Source: Salinibaculum sp. SYNS191
Lineage (GTDB): Archaea; Halobacteriota; Halobacteria; Halobacteriales; Haloarculaceae
Reading direction: 5' to 3'
NCBI RefSeq assembly: GCF_037338445.1
Contig: NZ_CP147838.1
Location: 3,410,001 to 3,474,000 of the forward strand
DNA length: 64,000 bases
The notes under the pieces: model-generated
The model's database searches: none
Told to the model about the DNA's origin: nothing
What the model saw: only the letters and a program-made list of their open reading frames with translations
Position numbers and translations under genes: made by a program
Shown here: positions 39,730 to 47,807 of the stretch, one piece after another
Layout of the letters: every line of letters starts with the position of its first letter
How positions within the stretch are numbered: the first letter of the stretch is position 1

Positions 39730-39924
39730 ATGGTAAACGGTAAGGTTGATTTCTTCAACGACACTGGCGGCTACGGTTTCATCGCGACTGAGGACTCCGA
39801 CGACGACGTTTTCTTCCACATGGAGGACGTGGGCGGCGAGGATCTCACTGAAGGGACGGAACTCGAATTCGACATCGAACAGGCACCGAAGGGCCCGCGC
39901 GCGACGAACGTCGTCCGCAACTAA
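39730..39924 (+). CDS. cspA: Cold-shock domain protein (copy 2)
   Basis: 64 residues; FFNDTGGYGFIATEDSDDDV and FFHMEDV carry the nucleic-acid-binding motifs. It is the most diverged copy: EDLTEGTELEFDIEQAPKGP and NVVRN differ from the other two, and FIATED replaces FIETED. A small RNA/ssDNA-binding chaperone by family. It is followed by a hairpin with a T-run (39944-39958), and by copy 3 with its own promoter, so the pair is not an operon. Confidence 0.95.
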   Translation: MVNGKVDFFNDTGGYGFIATEDSDDDVFFHMEDVGGEDLTEGTELEFDIEQAPKGPRATNVVRN

Positions 39925-39943
39925 GCCCCGACGCAGAACGTAG

Positions 39944-39960
39944 AGACTTTTTCAGTCTTT
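39944..39960 (+). terminator. Hairpin/T-run terminator after cold-shock gene 2
   Basis: AGACT, TTTTC loop, AGTCT forms a perfect 5-bp stem with T-runs on both sides, 20 nt past the stop codon. Archaeal termination uses T-rich stretches, so it is plausible. Confidence 0.55.
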
Positions 39961-40118
39961 CTGACCGGCCAGCGACGGCGCCGGCGGTTCGAACGACCGG
40001 ACGATACACTCGCCGACTGGCGAGTACGTCTCCGGTCGGAGATTGCCGCAAGACGTGGACAACTCGGTCCCCGACAGGCGGGCTGGCGAACCGTAGCGGG
40101 CCGTGGTAACGGCTCCCT

Positions 40119-40130
40119 CGGAACCCTTAT
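40119..40130 (+). promoter_or_regulatory. Promoter motif of cold-shock gene 3
   Basis: CGGAACCCTTAT, identical in sequence and spacing (29 nt to ATG 40159) to the motif of gene 2. Confidence 0.65.
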
Positions 40131-40158
40131 GCCCCGTACTGGCGTCTATCCAGTTGCA

Positions 40159-40353
40159 ATGGCAAACGGTAAGGTTGATTTCTTCAACGACACTGGCGGT
40201 TACGGTTTCATCGAGACTGAGGATGCGGACGACGACGTTTTCTTCCACATGGAGGACATCGGCGGCCCGGACCTCGAAGAGGGACAGGAAGTAGAGTTCG
40301 ACATCGAAGACGCCCCCAAGGGCCCCCGCGCGACGAACGTCCAGCGCGTCTAA
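40159..40353 (+). CDS. cspA: Cold-shock domain protein (copy 3)
   Basis: 64 residues. Almost the same as copy 1 (FIETEDADDDVFFHMED; GPDLEEGQEVEFDIE) with DIGG and DAPKGP differences and NVQRV at the end. ATG 40159 at the same distance from CGGAACCCTTAT as in copy 2. The tight proximity of copies 2 and 3 suggests local duplication, while coding similarity links copy 3 to the distant copy 1. A T5 run at 40373-40377, 20 nt past the stop, may terminate it. Confidence 0.95.
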   Translation: MANGKVDFFNDTGGYGFIETEDADDDVFFHMEDIGGPDLEEGQEVEFDIEDAPKGPRATNVQRV

Positions 40354-40372
40354 GGACGACGGAGGACCGCGG

Positions 40373-40377
40373 TTTTT
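40373..40377 (+). terminator. T-run after cold-shock gene 3
   Basis: Five T's in a GC-rich context 20 nt past the stop codon. Confidence 0.4.
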
Positions 40378-40520
40378 CAGGCAGTAACTGCTCCGCAGTG
40401 ACTACGCTCGGTCGGCACAGCGGAAACCCGCAAGGTGCTAACCGGGGAGGTGCTGGTAGAACGCCAGATATGGACAGAACGCCGGGCACGGCCCGTGCTG
40501 GAGCGTGTCCTGGGTCCTGG

Positions 40521-40607
40521 AAACGTCACGTACAGGGTTCTTGGAGACTTCACGCGCAGCTACGGCTGTCGAAAAAACTTCACGTACAGCTACTGCTGTC
40601 CAAAACG
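40521..40607 (-). repeat. Degenerate tandem hairpin repeats with terminator-like T-run, downstream of aIF1A
   Basis: On the minus strand, past the aIF1A stop, hairpins with cores GCTG or ACAGC/GCTGT recur with period 30 (units at about 40548-40577 and 40578-40607) and a weaker third unit at about 40521-40547, sharing TCACGYRCAG. The first unit met by RNA polymerase ends with six T's (complement of A at 40572-40577), so it looks like an intrinsic terminator. Nothing else is seen in 40354-40643. Confidence 0.5.
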
Positions 40608-40643
40608 GACCAGAAAGCAGTGAATCGACGGAAAACCGGGTCG

Positions 40644-40928
40644 CTATTCGATGTGGCCTTCGCGGCGGAGCTGGTCGGCCGCCTGGCCGTCGTAGCGCCA
40701 CTCGACGTTGGCCTTCTCGTCCTGCCAGTCCCACGGCTCGGCCAGCACGACGTCGTCCTCGTTAATCCAGGTCCGGAACTTCATGCGACCGGGAATCCGG
40801 CCCATGCGGGTCTTGCCGTCTGCACACTGCAGTCGGACGTGGTTCCCACCGAGATGTTCTGTTACTACGGCGAATACTTCGTTGTCGTTGGGCATTCGCA
40901 GATTGCGACGCCCTCTCTCCTCACTCAT
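40644..40928 (-). CDS. eif1A: Translation initiation factor 1A (aIF1A)
   Basis: 94 residues. OB-fold core: [60 protein letters not shown], then an acidic tail. Binds the small ribosomal subunit A site during initiation. Standard length; the ATG at 40928 with [12 protein letters not shown] is the usual N-terminus. A single-gene unit with the tandem hairpins just downstream. Confidence 0.96.
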   Translation of the reverse strand: MSEERGRRNLRMPNDNEVFAVVTEHLGGNHVRLQCADGKTRMGRIPGRMKFRTWINEDDVVLAEPWDWQDEKANVEWRYDGQAADQLRREGHIE

Positions 40929-41094
40929 ACTCCTACTAGGCAGGGTGGACATATAAGTCGTCTCAGATGTGCGGTAACGCGGCACAAGATGGGGCCCACC
41001 TCGCTCGTCGCGGGCGGGTGACCGCCGTCGTCCGGCCCGGACCGTGACGGACGCCGGACACAGAAGGATTCAAACCCTGGTGCCTCCGAGAGGG

Positions 41095-42207
41095 ATGCAG
41101 ATTCCAATGGGGTGGACACGCAGGGCCGTCCTCGCGAGCGGTGCGCTGGCGCTGTCGGGTTGTTCGGCGAGTCTCCGCGCTGGCCCGAACACGGCGCAGT
41201 CCACCATCGGCGGGGGCGTCGACGCCACCGTCGGCTTCGGCGGCGACGCGATGCTCGGCCGCAGCGTGACCGACCGCTGGGCGGGGCGGGACGCGGCGGG
41301 CGTCTGGGGCGGGCTTCGCTCGCGCCTTCAGTCGCTGGACGGGTTCGTCTGCAACCTGGAGTGTTGCATCTCCGAGGGCGGCGAGCGCTGGCCCGACAAG
41401 GTGTACTACTTCCGGGCTGCCCCGGACTTCGCCGTCCCTGCACTGGAGGCTGCCGGGACGAGCTGCGTCTCGCTGGCCAACAACCACGCGCTCGACTTCG
41501 GCGAATCCGCCCTCTCGGATACGCTCGGCCACCTCGACGACGCCGGCATCGGGGCCGCGGGTGCCGGTCCGGACCGCGAGGCGGCACTCGAACCCGCCGT
41601 CGTCCGGGCGGGGGAGGTGACCGTCGCCGTCGTCGCGCTCACGGACCAGTTCCGGCCGTATCGTGCCGGCCTCGCCAGCCCCGGGACCGCGTACCTGCGC
41701 CTCGATACCGGGGCCGAGCGCACGCTCAGGGAGGTCCGCTCGGCACTCTCCCGCGCCCGGGAGGCGGACCCGGACCTCGTCGTCGCTTCGCTGCACTGGG
41801 GGCCGAACTGGGTGATTGCCCCCGACCGCACGCAGCAGCGGCTTGCACGCTGGCTCGTCGACCGGGGCGTCGACGTCGTCCACGGCCACAGCGCGCACGT
41901 CCTGCAGGGGGTCGAGGTCTACCGCGGGCGGCCGATTCTCTACGACACGGCGGACATCGTCGACGACTACGTCGTCAAGGAGTCCCTGCACAACGACCGC
42001 AGCGCGCTGTTCGAACTGGTCGTCGAGGACGGGCAGTTCGCCGGCGTCCGCGTCGTCCCGGTCGTCATCGAAGACGAGACTGTCGGTCCGACCGATGGGG
42101 ACGCTGCGGAGTGGGTCCGCGACCGCGTCCGGACGCTCTCGGGGGAGTTCGGCACGCCGATGGAACGCGACGGGAGCGCGCTGTGGATCCCGCTCGCGGA
42201 CCGGTGA
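41095..42207 (+). CDS. CapA-family (PGA_cap) metallophosphatase-like Tat lipoprotein
   Basis: 370 residues. Signal WTRRAVLASGALALSGCSAS with twin arginine and lipobox SGC. CapA domain: VGFGGDAMLGRSVTDRWAGR, FVCNLECCISEGGE, SLANNHALDFGESALSDTLG, VASLHWGPNW, VDVVHGHSAHVLQGVEVY, PILYDTADIVDDY. In bacteria such proteins act in poly-gamma-glutamate capsule or other surface polymer export; no other capsule gene is nearby, so the role is uncertain. Starts at 41095 or at the internal ATG 41107. Confidence 0.88.
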   Translation: MQIPMGWTRRAVLASGALALSGCSASLRAGPNTAQSTIGGGVDATVGFGGDAMLGRSVTDRWAGRDAAGVWGGLRSRLQSLDGFVCNLECCISEGGERWPDKVYYFRAAPDFAVPALEAAGTSCVSLANNHALDFGESALSDTLGHLDDAGIGAAGAGPDREAALEPAVVRAGEVTVAVVALTDQFRPYRAGLASPGTAYLRLDTGAERTLREVRSALSRAREADPDLVVASLHWGPNWVIAPDRTQQRLARWLVDRGVDVVHGHSAHVLQGVEVYRGRPILYDTADIVDDYVVKESLHNDRSALFELVVEDGQFAGVRVVPVVIEDETVGPTDGDAAEWVRDRVRTLSGEFGTPMERDGSALWIPLADR

Positions 42208-42217
42208 GTCCGCGCGG

Positions 42218-42565
42218 CTACAGCAGCGCCCGCCAGGCGGCCACTGCGACCCCTCGCAACGAGATGTCGGCGTCGTAGCCGGCGAGGTCGGCGAGCAGCG
42301 AGGGGACGACGCGGCCCCCGAGGCGTGCGACGGGTGCGTGCCTGACGCGCAGTTCGACTGCGAGGTCGGCCTCCGCTAGCCTGGCCGCCAGGCGCGTCTG
42401 GTCGAGGGGCAGGGCCTCGACGCCCTTTAGCACCGCCCGAGCGGTCGCCAGCGTCGGCGCGTTGACGACGACGTGGTCGTTCTCGTTCCAGACGGCACAC
42501 TGCCTGCCGTCGATGGTCACCTCCAGGTCGACATCGACCGAGAGCGGGTCGACTGCGGCGGCCAT
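42218..42565 (-). CDS. Haloarchaeal protein of unknown function
   Basis: 115 residues, no Cys or membrane segment. VDVDLEVTIDGRQCAVWNEN and DHVVVNAPTLATARAVLKGV suggest a small alpha/beta domain, and the C-terminal LAVELRVRHAPVARLGGRVV and LADLAGYDADI are conserved-looking. Its ATG overlaps the stop of the upstream 73-residue gene (TGATG), so the two are coupled. I recognise no family. Confidence 0.68.
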   Translation of the reverse strand: MAAAVDPLSVDVDLEVTIDGRQCAVWNENDHVVVNAPTLATARAVLKGVEALPLDQTRLAARLAEADLAVELRVRHAPVARLGGRVVPSLLADLAGYDADISLRGVAVAAWRALL

Positions 42566-42786
42566 CAGTCCTCGTGGGTGGTGATGCTGACGGTTCCGTC
42601 TATCTCCCAGTGGGCGTGTTCGGCGTCCTCGCCCACCTTGCTGGGCACTGCGACTTTCATGTCGTCGAACGTGTACTCTATCGTTGCGTTGCGGCCGGTC
42701 AGGCGTTCGTACAGGGCGATGCCGAGCTCCGGCCACGAGGTCGGCTCGGACATCTCCTCTGTCGTGGTCGAGTCATCTGTGCTCAT
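42565..42786 (-). CDS. Small protein, coupled to the downstream unknown gene
   Basis: 73 residues, with a Ser/Thr/Glu-rich head and a compact domain WPELGIALYERLTGRNATIE to KVGEDAEHAHWEIDGTVSIT. Very acidic. The stop codon shares a base with the next gene's start. Unknown function. Its promoter would be in the 74-nt gap to the antiporter stop at 42861, which has AT-rich patches. Confidence 0.68.
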   Translation of the reverse strand: MSTDDSTTTEEMSEPTSWPELGIALYERLTGRNATIEYTFDDMKVAVPSKVGEDAEHAHWEIDGTVSITTHED

Positions 42787-42860
42787 ACTGCACCTTTCAA
42801 TTCGGCTTCAGGACTAATAAGGGGGCACCACGGAGGGCACTCACTCCGTCTGGAGGACTC

Positions 42861-44792
42861 TCACTCCGTCTCGCAGTAGGTTATCGCCTCGCCGACGGCG
42901 GAGGTGCGTCCGATGAGTGTGATGTGGTCGCCCCGATTGAGCACGTCGTCGGCGTGGGGGATGCGGCTGTCGCCGTCCTTGCTCAGCAGGGCGAGGTGGA
43001 CGTCCTCCGGCAGGTCGTCGGCCAGTTCCGAGACGGTCCGGCCGACCACCTTGTCGGCGGTCACCTCTATCTCCTGGACGTCGCCCGTCCGGTCGAGTTC
43101 CGTCATCCACTCCGAAATCGCGGGCCGCTCGACGCGGTTGTCGATGGCCCACGCGATGGACATCGAGGACTGGACCGCGTCGACGTCGAGGTCCTCGAAG
43201 GCGTCCATGTTCTCGGGTCTGTTGACCCTGGCGATGACCGTCTCGATGTCGAAGGCGTTTTTCGCCAGTTGGGCGACCAGCAGGTTCACGTCGTCGTCGT
43301 CGGTAGTCACCGCAAGCACCGACGCGTTCTCCGCGCCGGCCTGGCGCAGTGCGTCGCGCTCCGTGGCGTCGCCCCGCCGGGCCGTGAAGCCCTCCTGTCG
43401 TAGTTTTTCGAGCTGTTCGTCGTCGTTCTCGATGATGACGACTTGCTCGTCTCTGTCCTCCAGGCGCGTGGCCAGTGCTCTGCCCACGCGTCCGCCGCCG
43501 ACGATGAGTACACGCATTGGTATCACGTCCAGTGTTTGAGCGATGTGCCGTGCGAAGCCGCCCTGCAGGACGACTGTCACGAAGATGACCAGGAAGACCG
43601 TCCCCACGAGCACGTCCGCCTGCGCCGTGAGGGTGTCCGCCTGGGCTGCCAGCGTCGCCGCCCGCTGACCGGTGGCCTCGGCGGCTGTCGTGTCCAGCGT
43701 CTGGGCGCGCGCCCGCAGGTCCAGCGCGAACAGCGTCGCGACCGACGCCGGGATGATGCCCCGCGGACCGATGGCGCTCATGAAGACCCGTTCGCTGGTG
43801 CTGAACCGGCCCCCGGCGGTACAGAGCATGACGAGCAGCGGTCGGACGACGGCCACGACGGCGAGCACGACGACGAGCCCGCCGAGACCGAGCGCGACCA
43901 GGTCGTCGAGAGACAGCAGCGAGGCCAGCGTGATGAACACGAACGCCAGCACGAGCAGCGTCACGTCGCCCTTGAACTGCTCGATGTCTTCCCTGTAGGG
44001 GACGTTCGTGTTCCCGAGGACGAGGCCGCCGGTGGCGACGGCGGCGATGCCGGCCTCGGTCGCGATGGATTCGGCCAGCCCGTAGCTCGCGAGCGCGCCG
44101 ATGAGCACGAGCAGGCGGGCGTTCTGCGGGGCGTTCTCGGCCGAGAGGTCGGTGTGTCTGAGGACGTACCACAGGACGACAGCGACCGAGGCCCCGATGA
44201 GCATGCCCAGTCCCAGCCGGTAGGCGAACTCGCTCGAAACGCGCACGAGGCCCTCGTTGCCCAGCAGGACGTACTCGAAGGTCACGACCGCGAGGATGGC
44301 CGCGGTCACGTCGTTGACGACGCCCTCCGTCTCCAGTGTCGAGGCCACGCGCTCGCGGACGGCGACGACCTTCATCACGGGCGTGATGACGGTCGGGCCG
44401 GTGGCGACGAGCAACGACCCGACGAGCAGCGAGAGGTCCCAGGCGACTCCGAGTGCGTAGTGGACGACGGCCGCGGTGCCGAGCAGCGCGATTGCGGCGC
44501 CGACGGTCACCAGCCGGAGCGTCTCCCGCGGTGCCTCGCGGAGCCGGTTCAGCTTCAGGGAGAAGGCACCCTCGAAGACGATGATAGCGACGCTCAGTCC
44601 GACGATGGCCGGCAGCGAGTCGCCGAAAACGTCCGGCGAGACCAGTGCCAGCCCCTCCGGACCGACGCCGATACCCGCCAGAATCAGGAAGAGGACGCTC
44701 GGTACCGCGAGCCGGTCGGCGAGCACCTGGGCCGCGACGCCCAGCCCCATGATTGTCACGACGACGATGAGCACCTCGGACGCACCGCTCAT
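42861..44792 (-). CDS. CPA1-type cation/proton antiporter fused to RCK (TrkA-N/TrkA-C) domains
   Basis: 643 residues. Residues 1 to about 425: about 12 helices with VPSVLFLILAGIGVGPEGLA, GPTVITPVMKVV, ASTLETEGVVNDVTAAILAV (the ND pair used by CPA1 exchangers) and GPRGIIPASVATLFAL. Residues about 430-545 are a TrkA-N Rossmann (RVLIVGGGRVGRALATRLED; VVIIENDDEQLEKLRQEGF) and residues about 565-640 a TrkA-C domain. Likely Na+/H+ or K+/H+ exchange gated by nucleotide or by ligand binding to the RCK part, in the membrane. The ATG at 44792 abuts a 543-nt gap. Confidence 0.92.
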   Translation of the reverse strand: MSGASEVLIVVVTIMGLGVAAQVLADRLAVPSVLFLILAGIGVGPEGLALVSPDVFGDSLPAIVGLSVAIIVFEGAFSLKLNRLREAPRETLRLVTVGAAIALLGTAAVVHYALGVAWDLSLLVGSLLVATGPTVITPVMKVVAVRERVASTLETEGVVNDVTAAILAVVTFEYVLLGNEGLVRVSSEFAYRLGLGMLIGASVAVVLWYVLRHTDLSAENAPQNARLLVLIGALASYGLAESIATEAGIAAVATGGLVLGNTNVPYREDIEQFKGDVTLLVLAFVFITLASLLSLDDLVALGLGGLVVVLAVVAVVRPLLVMLCTAGGRFSTSERVFMSAIGPRGIIPASVATLFALDLRARAQTLDTTAAEATGQRAATLAAQADTLTAQADVLVGTVFLVIFVTVVLQGGFARHIAQTLDVIPMRVLIVGGGRVGRALATRLEDRDEQVVIIENDDEQLEKLRQEGFTARRGDATERDALRQAGAENASVLAVTTDDDDVNLLVAQLAKNAFDIETVIARVNRPENMDAFEDLDVDAVQSSMSIAWAIDNRVERPAISEWMTELDRTGDVQEIEVTADKVVGRTVSELADDLPEDVHLALLSKDGDSRIPHADDVLNRGDHITLIGRTSAVGEAITYCETE

Positions 44793-45335
44793 CTGCCGCC
44801 ACCGTCTGTGCAGTCGTCCGACCTGGCTCGGTCACCGTGCACGGCGCTAGTTCGGAAATGGGTGTCACGGGGCTTAGACCTTCCTTCGGCGGTCCCGTCT
44901 GCCGGTTGTCAGTCGGTCGGTCACCGGCGCGCCGGTCGCGACGACTGACCATCATTCTGTCCGTGGTCATGAAGAAAATACGCTCGTAGGAAAGAGTTTT
45001 TTGAGCCGTCTCAGGCGGTTCCTAAACCGAGCGTTTACTGGCGTTAATAAAATCTTACTTATATATTGGAAGTCTGTATAATCCCGGATGACATTTTAAA
45101 TCATGTGGGTGAAACTGATTGCAGTGTGACTGGTGTCGGTCGGAGAAATCTCTCTCAAACCGCGTAGTGGCCCATCTCGGGTAGTTTCTCTATTAGTTCC
45201 TACGTGAGTGATAACGGTAAAACCCGACTACCTATCGGAATAATGGTTGTATATGGAAACGTATATTTGTGCCGCTTGCACAAAGGCTGACGATTTCCAA
45301 TACTTTATGCCTCGTGCTGGCGACCCCTCACTTAC
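44793..45335 (+). other. 543-nt AT-rich gap: leader/regulatory region of pckA
   Basis: Divergent promoter region between the antiporter and pckA. The left third is GC-rich and unremarkable; from about 44960 the GC content falls sharply, with TTAATAAAATC, CTTATATATT (45056-45065) and a GTATAT direct repeat (45251-45256, 45263-45268). No open frame longer than a few dozen codons looks coding. A small RNA between the TATA-like 45056-45065 and pckA is possible but unproven. The pckA promoter is listed separately. Confidence 0.5.
45299..45308 (+). promoter_or_regulatory. TATA-like box of pckA
   Basis: AATACTTTAT lies 28-37 nt before ATG 45336, the leaderless spacing. Confidence 0.55.
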
Positions 45336-46856
45336 ATGTCCAGCCAGAGGGTGGAGACGTCCAGACTCGAGGACGACTTCCCGGACCCGGAAGCTGCCGA
45401 GAACGTGTTATACAATCCGACGTTCGAGGAGCTTCGCGAGCTTGCCAGTCACGACGAAACGACGACCGAGTACGGGAGTGCCCGGTACGTCAGTGACCAG
45501 AAGTCCCGGAGCGCGGACCAGACCAAGAACCTCGTCGACGACGAGTTCGACGACGCGGACTGGGGGGCCATCGCGGACGCGCTCGACGGCGTCGAGGACC
45601 ACGACCTCGTCTGTCTCGACCGGGTCGTCGGCCGTCATCCGGAGACCTCGTTCGTCTGCCGGCTGTTCGTCCCGACGGAGTACGCCCGCATCGCGCTGGC
45701 GTGGGGGAAGATGCTCGAACCCGCCGAGGGGGAACCGGACTTCCAGACCCTGCAACTCCCCGAGTGGGACGAACGAGACGGAAACCGCCGCCGCATTCGC
45801 GTCCTGCCCGACGAGGGACTGACCTTCGTCCTCGGCAGCGACTACACCGGCGAGGCCAAGAAGTCGTTCCTGCGCCTCTACATGTACCGCGCGAAGCAGA
45901 TGGGCGGCCTCGGCATCCACGCCGGCAGCAAGCGCGTCACCATCGAACGCGACGGCGAACTGACCGACGTCGGACAGGCCTTCCTCGGCCTCTCCGCGAC
46001 CGGCAAGTCGACTCTGACCGGCCACCAGTGCTGGCTCGACGACCCCGAGGGCGCGGAGATGCTCCAGGACGACGTCTGCGCCTTGCTCCCCGACGGCCAG
46101 GTCACCGGCAGCGAGGGCAACGGGCTCTACATCAAGACCATCGGCCTGGAGGCCGAGGAACAGCCCGCGCTCCACCGGGCGGCGACCCACGACAGCGCCG
46201 TGCTGGAGAACGTCGCCGTCGACGAGGACGGCACCGTCGACTTCGACGACGGCTCCCTGACGACCAACGGCCGCGCGGTCATCCTGCGGGACTGTCTCGA
46301 CACCGCCGCCGACGACATCGACCTGGACGAGGTCGACCAGATGTTCTTCATCACGCGCAATCCCATCATGCCGCCGGTCGCGCGGCTCTCGCCGAAGCAG
46401 GCCGCCGTCGCCTTCATGCTCGGCGAGTCCATCCAGACCAGCGCCGGCGACCCGGACGCCGCCGGCGAGTCCATCCGTGTCGTCGGGACCAACCCCTTCA
46501 TCGTCGGCCCGGAGGGCGAGGAGGGTAACCGGTTCTACGACCTCATCGCCGACAACGACGTCGAGACCTACGTCATCAACACCGGCTACGTCGGCGAGGA
46601 CGAGGCCGACATCGGCGTCGAGGACTCCGTGAACATCCTCGTCGGGGCCGCCCGGGGCGACATCGAGTGGACCCACGACGAGACCCTGGAGATGGACCTC
46701 CCCGAGTCCGTCCCGGGCGTCGACGTCGAGAATCTCTACCCGCCCGAGCACTTCGAGGACTACGAGAGCGAACTCGCCGAGATGCGCGCCGAGCGCCGCG
46801 AGTACCTCGCCCAGTTCGAGACGCTTTCCGACGACATCAAAGAGGCCGTTTACTGA
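45336..46856 (+). CDS. pckA: Phosphoenolpyruvate carboxykinase (ATP)
   Basis: 506 residues. Converts oxaloacetate and ATP to PEP, the gluconeogenic entry point. The ATP-binding P-loop is AFLGLSATGKSTLTGHQCWL (Lys at about 224), and the metal/kinase-2 part is EMLQDDVCALLPDGQVTGSE; a later NPIMPPVARLSPKQAAVAFM holds family residues. The acidic haloarchaeal N-terminus (SRLEDDFPDPEAAEN) is typical. Transcript probably leaderless; a T5 run at 46870-46874 follows the stop by 13 nt. Confidence 0.95.
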   Translation: MSSQRVETSRLEDDFPDPEAAENVLYNPTFEELRELASHDETTTEYGSARYVSDQKSRSADQTKNLVDDEFDDADWGAIADALDGVEDHDLVCLDRVVGRHPETSFVCRLFVPTEYARIALAWGKMLEPAEGEPDFQTLQLPEWDERDGNRRRIRVLPDEGLTFVLGSDYTGEAKKSFLRLYMYRAKQMGGLGIHAGSKRVTIERDGELTDVGQAFLGLSATGKSTLTGHQCWLDDPEGAEMLQDDVCALLPDGQVTGSEGNGLYIKTIGLEAEEQPALHRAATHDSAVLENVAVDEDGTVDFDDGSLTTNGRAVILRDCLDTAADDIDLDEVDQMFFITRNPIMPPVARLSPKQAAVAFMLGESIQTSAGDPDAAGESIRVVGTNPFIVGPEGEEGNRFYDLIADNDVETYVINTGYVGEDEADIGVEDSVNILVGAARGDIEWTHDETLEMDLPESVPGVDVENLYPPEHFEDYESELAEMRAERREYLAQFETLSDDIKEAVY

Positions 46857-46869
46857 TTTCCGGGGTCCG

Positions 46870-46874
46870 TTTTT
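46870..46874 (+). terminator. T-run after pckA
   Basis: TTTTT in a GC-rich context 13 nt past the pckA stop. Confidence 0.4.
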
Positions 46875-46952
46875 CTCCACCGCGCCTACACCGAGCGACT
46901 GCTCCGTTACTCCGGGGTGTCGTCCCGCGCCAGTCCCGCGTGGGAGAGGAGA

Positions 46953-47687
46953 TTACTCAAGTTCGACCTGCTCGACCACGTCCGGCGAGTCGTTCGACGG
47001 GTCGTTGACCGTCGTCGATACCGGATACGCCTGCATCTCGCCGCCGGGATACGGTTCGAGGAGTTCCTGCGCTGTCTCGGGGTCGGCCGTCAGCCACTCC
47101 CTCTCGCGGTCCGCGGGCAGGATGACGGCCATCCGGTGGTGGAGGTCCGCAATCAGGTCGTTGGGGTCCGTGGTGACGATGGTGAACGTCTCCACGACGT
47201 CGGGTTCCGTCTCCGCCGCTCCGTCGCCGCCGGCGAAGGCGTCAAGTCCGGTCTGGGTCCCCGACGGCCGCCACTGCGCCCACAGCCCCGCCATCGCGAA
47301 GAGGGAGTCGTCGGCCAGTGTCACGCGGTAGGGCTGCTTGCGGCCCTCCGCCTCGGTCCATTCGTAGAAGCCGTCCGCGGGGACGAGACACCGGCCGACG
47401 CGGAGGTCTCCCTCGGTCGACTGCTCGAAGGCGTCCCGGAAGGTGGGCTTCTCCGCCAGCGTCTCGGCGCGGGCGTTGATGAACTCGAAGTCGCTCCGGT
47501 CGTCGGCCCACGGCGGGACGATGCCCCACTCCGCGGTGTCGATGGTCCCGGCGGCGCTGTCGCGGACGACCGGCAGCGATTGCCGCGGGGCGGCGTTGTA
47601 GCGCGGCTGGAACGCGTCGGCGAAGGCGGCGTCGAAGCGCTCCTCGATGTCGCCCGGCGGCGCGAACAGACTGTAGCGACCACACAT
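46953..47687 (-). CDS. SOS response-associated peptidase family (SRAP/HMCES/YedK-like)
   Basis: 244 residues. Catalytic Cys2 (MCGRYSLFAPPGDIEERF), Asn in RYNAAPRQSLPVVR, Glu in PADGFYEWTEAEGRKQP, and a His in DLHHRMAVILP. SRAP proteins form DNA-protein crosslinks at abasic sites in single-stranded DNA to shield them. Normal length with a haloarchaeal insertion near residues 150-170. Single gene, no SOS-like site visible upstream. Confidence 0.95.
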   Translation of the reverse strand: MCGRYSLFAPPGDIEERFDAAFADAFQPRYNAAPRQSLPVVRDSAAGTIDTAEWGIVPPWADDRSDFEFINARAETLAEKPTFRDAFEQSTEGDLRVGRCLVPADGFYEWTEAEGRKQPYRVTLADDSLFAMAGLWAQWRPSGTQTGLDAFAGGDGAAETEPDVVETFTIVTTDPNDLIADLHHRMAVILPADREREWLTADPETAQELLEPYPGGEMQAYPVSTTVNDPSNDSPDVVEQVELE

Positions 47688-47782
47688 ACTCCGACCGTGG
47701 GGCCGGAGGCCGATAAAGCCGTCCGCACGCCAACCCCGAGCCGGTTGCGCGACTGTGCTGCACGTGCGGACAACTGTTTACC

Positions 47783-47805
47783 ACTGGATGACCTACTGTT
47801 CCAGT
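47783..47805 (+). promoter_or_regulatory. Inverted repeat between TATA-like box and start of the thioredoxin-fold lipoprotein
   Basis: ACTGGA (47783-47788) and TCCAGT (47800-47805) are perfect inverted arms 11 nt apart, ending 2 nt before the ATG at 47808 and just below TGTTTAC (47775-47781). The position is that of an archaeal repressor operator over the transcription start. Confidence 0.45.
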
Positions 47806-47807
47806 AG

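Noticed and set aside
41060..41095. T-arm-like string GGATTCAAACCC ahead of the CapA-like gene
   Set aside because: No acceptor, D or anticodon stem can be drawn around it; not a tRNA.
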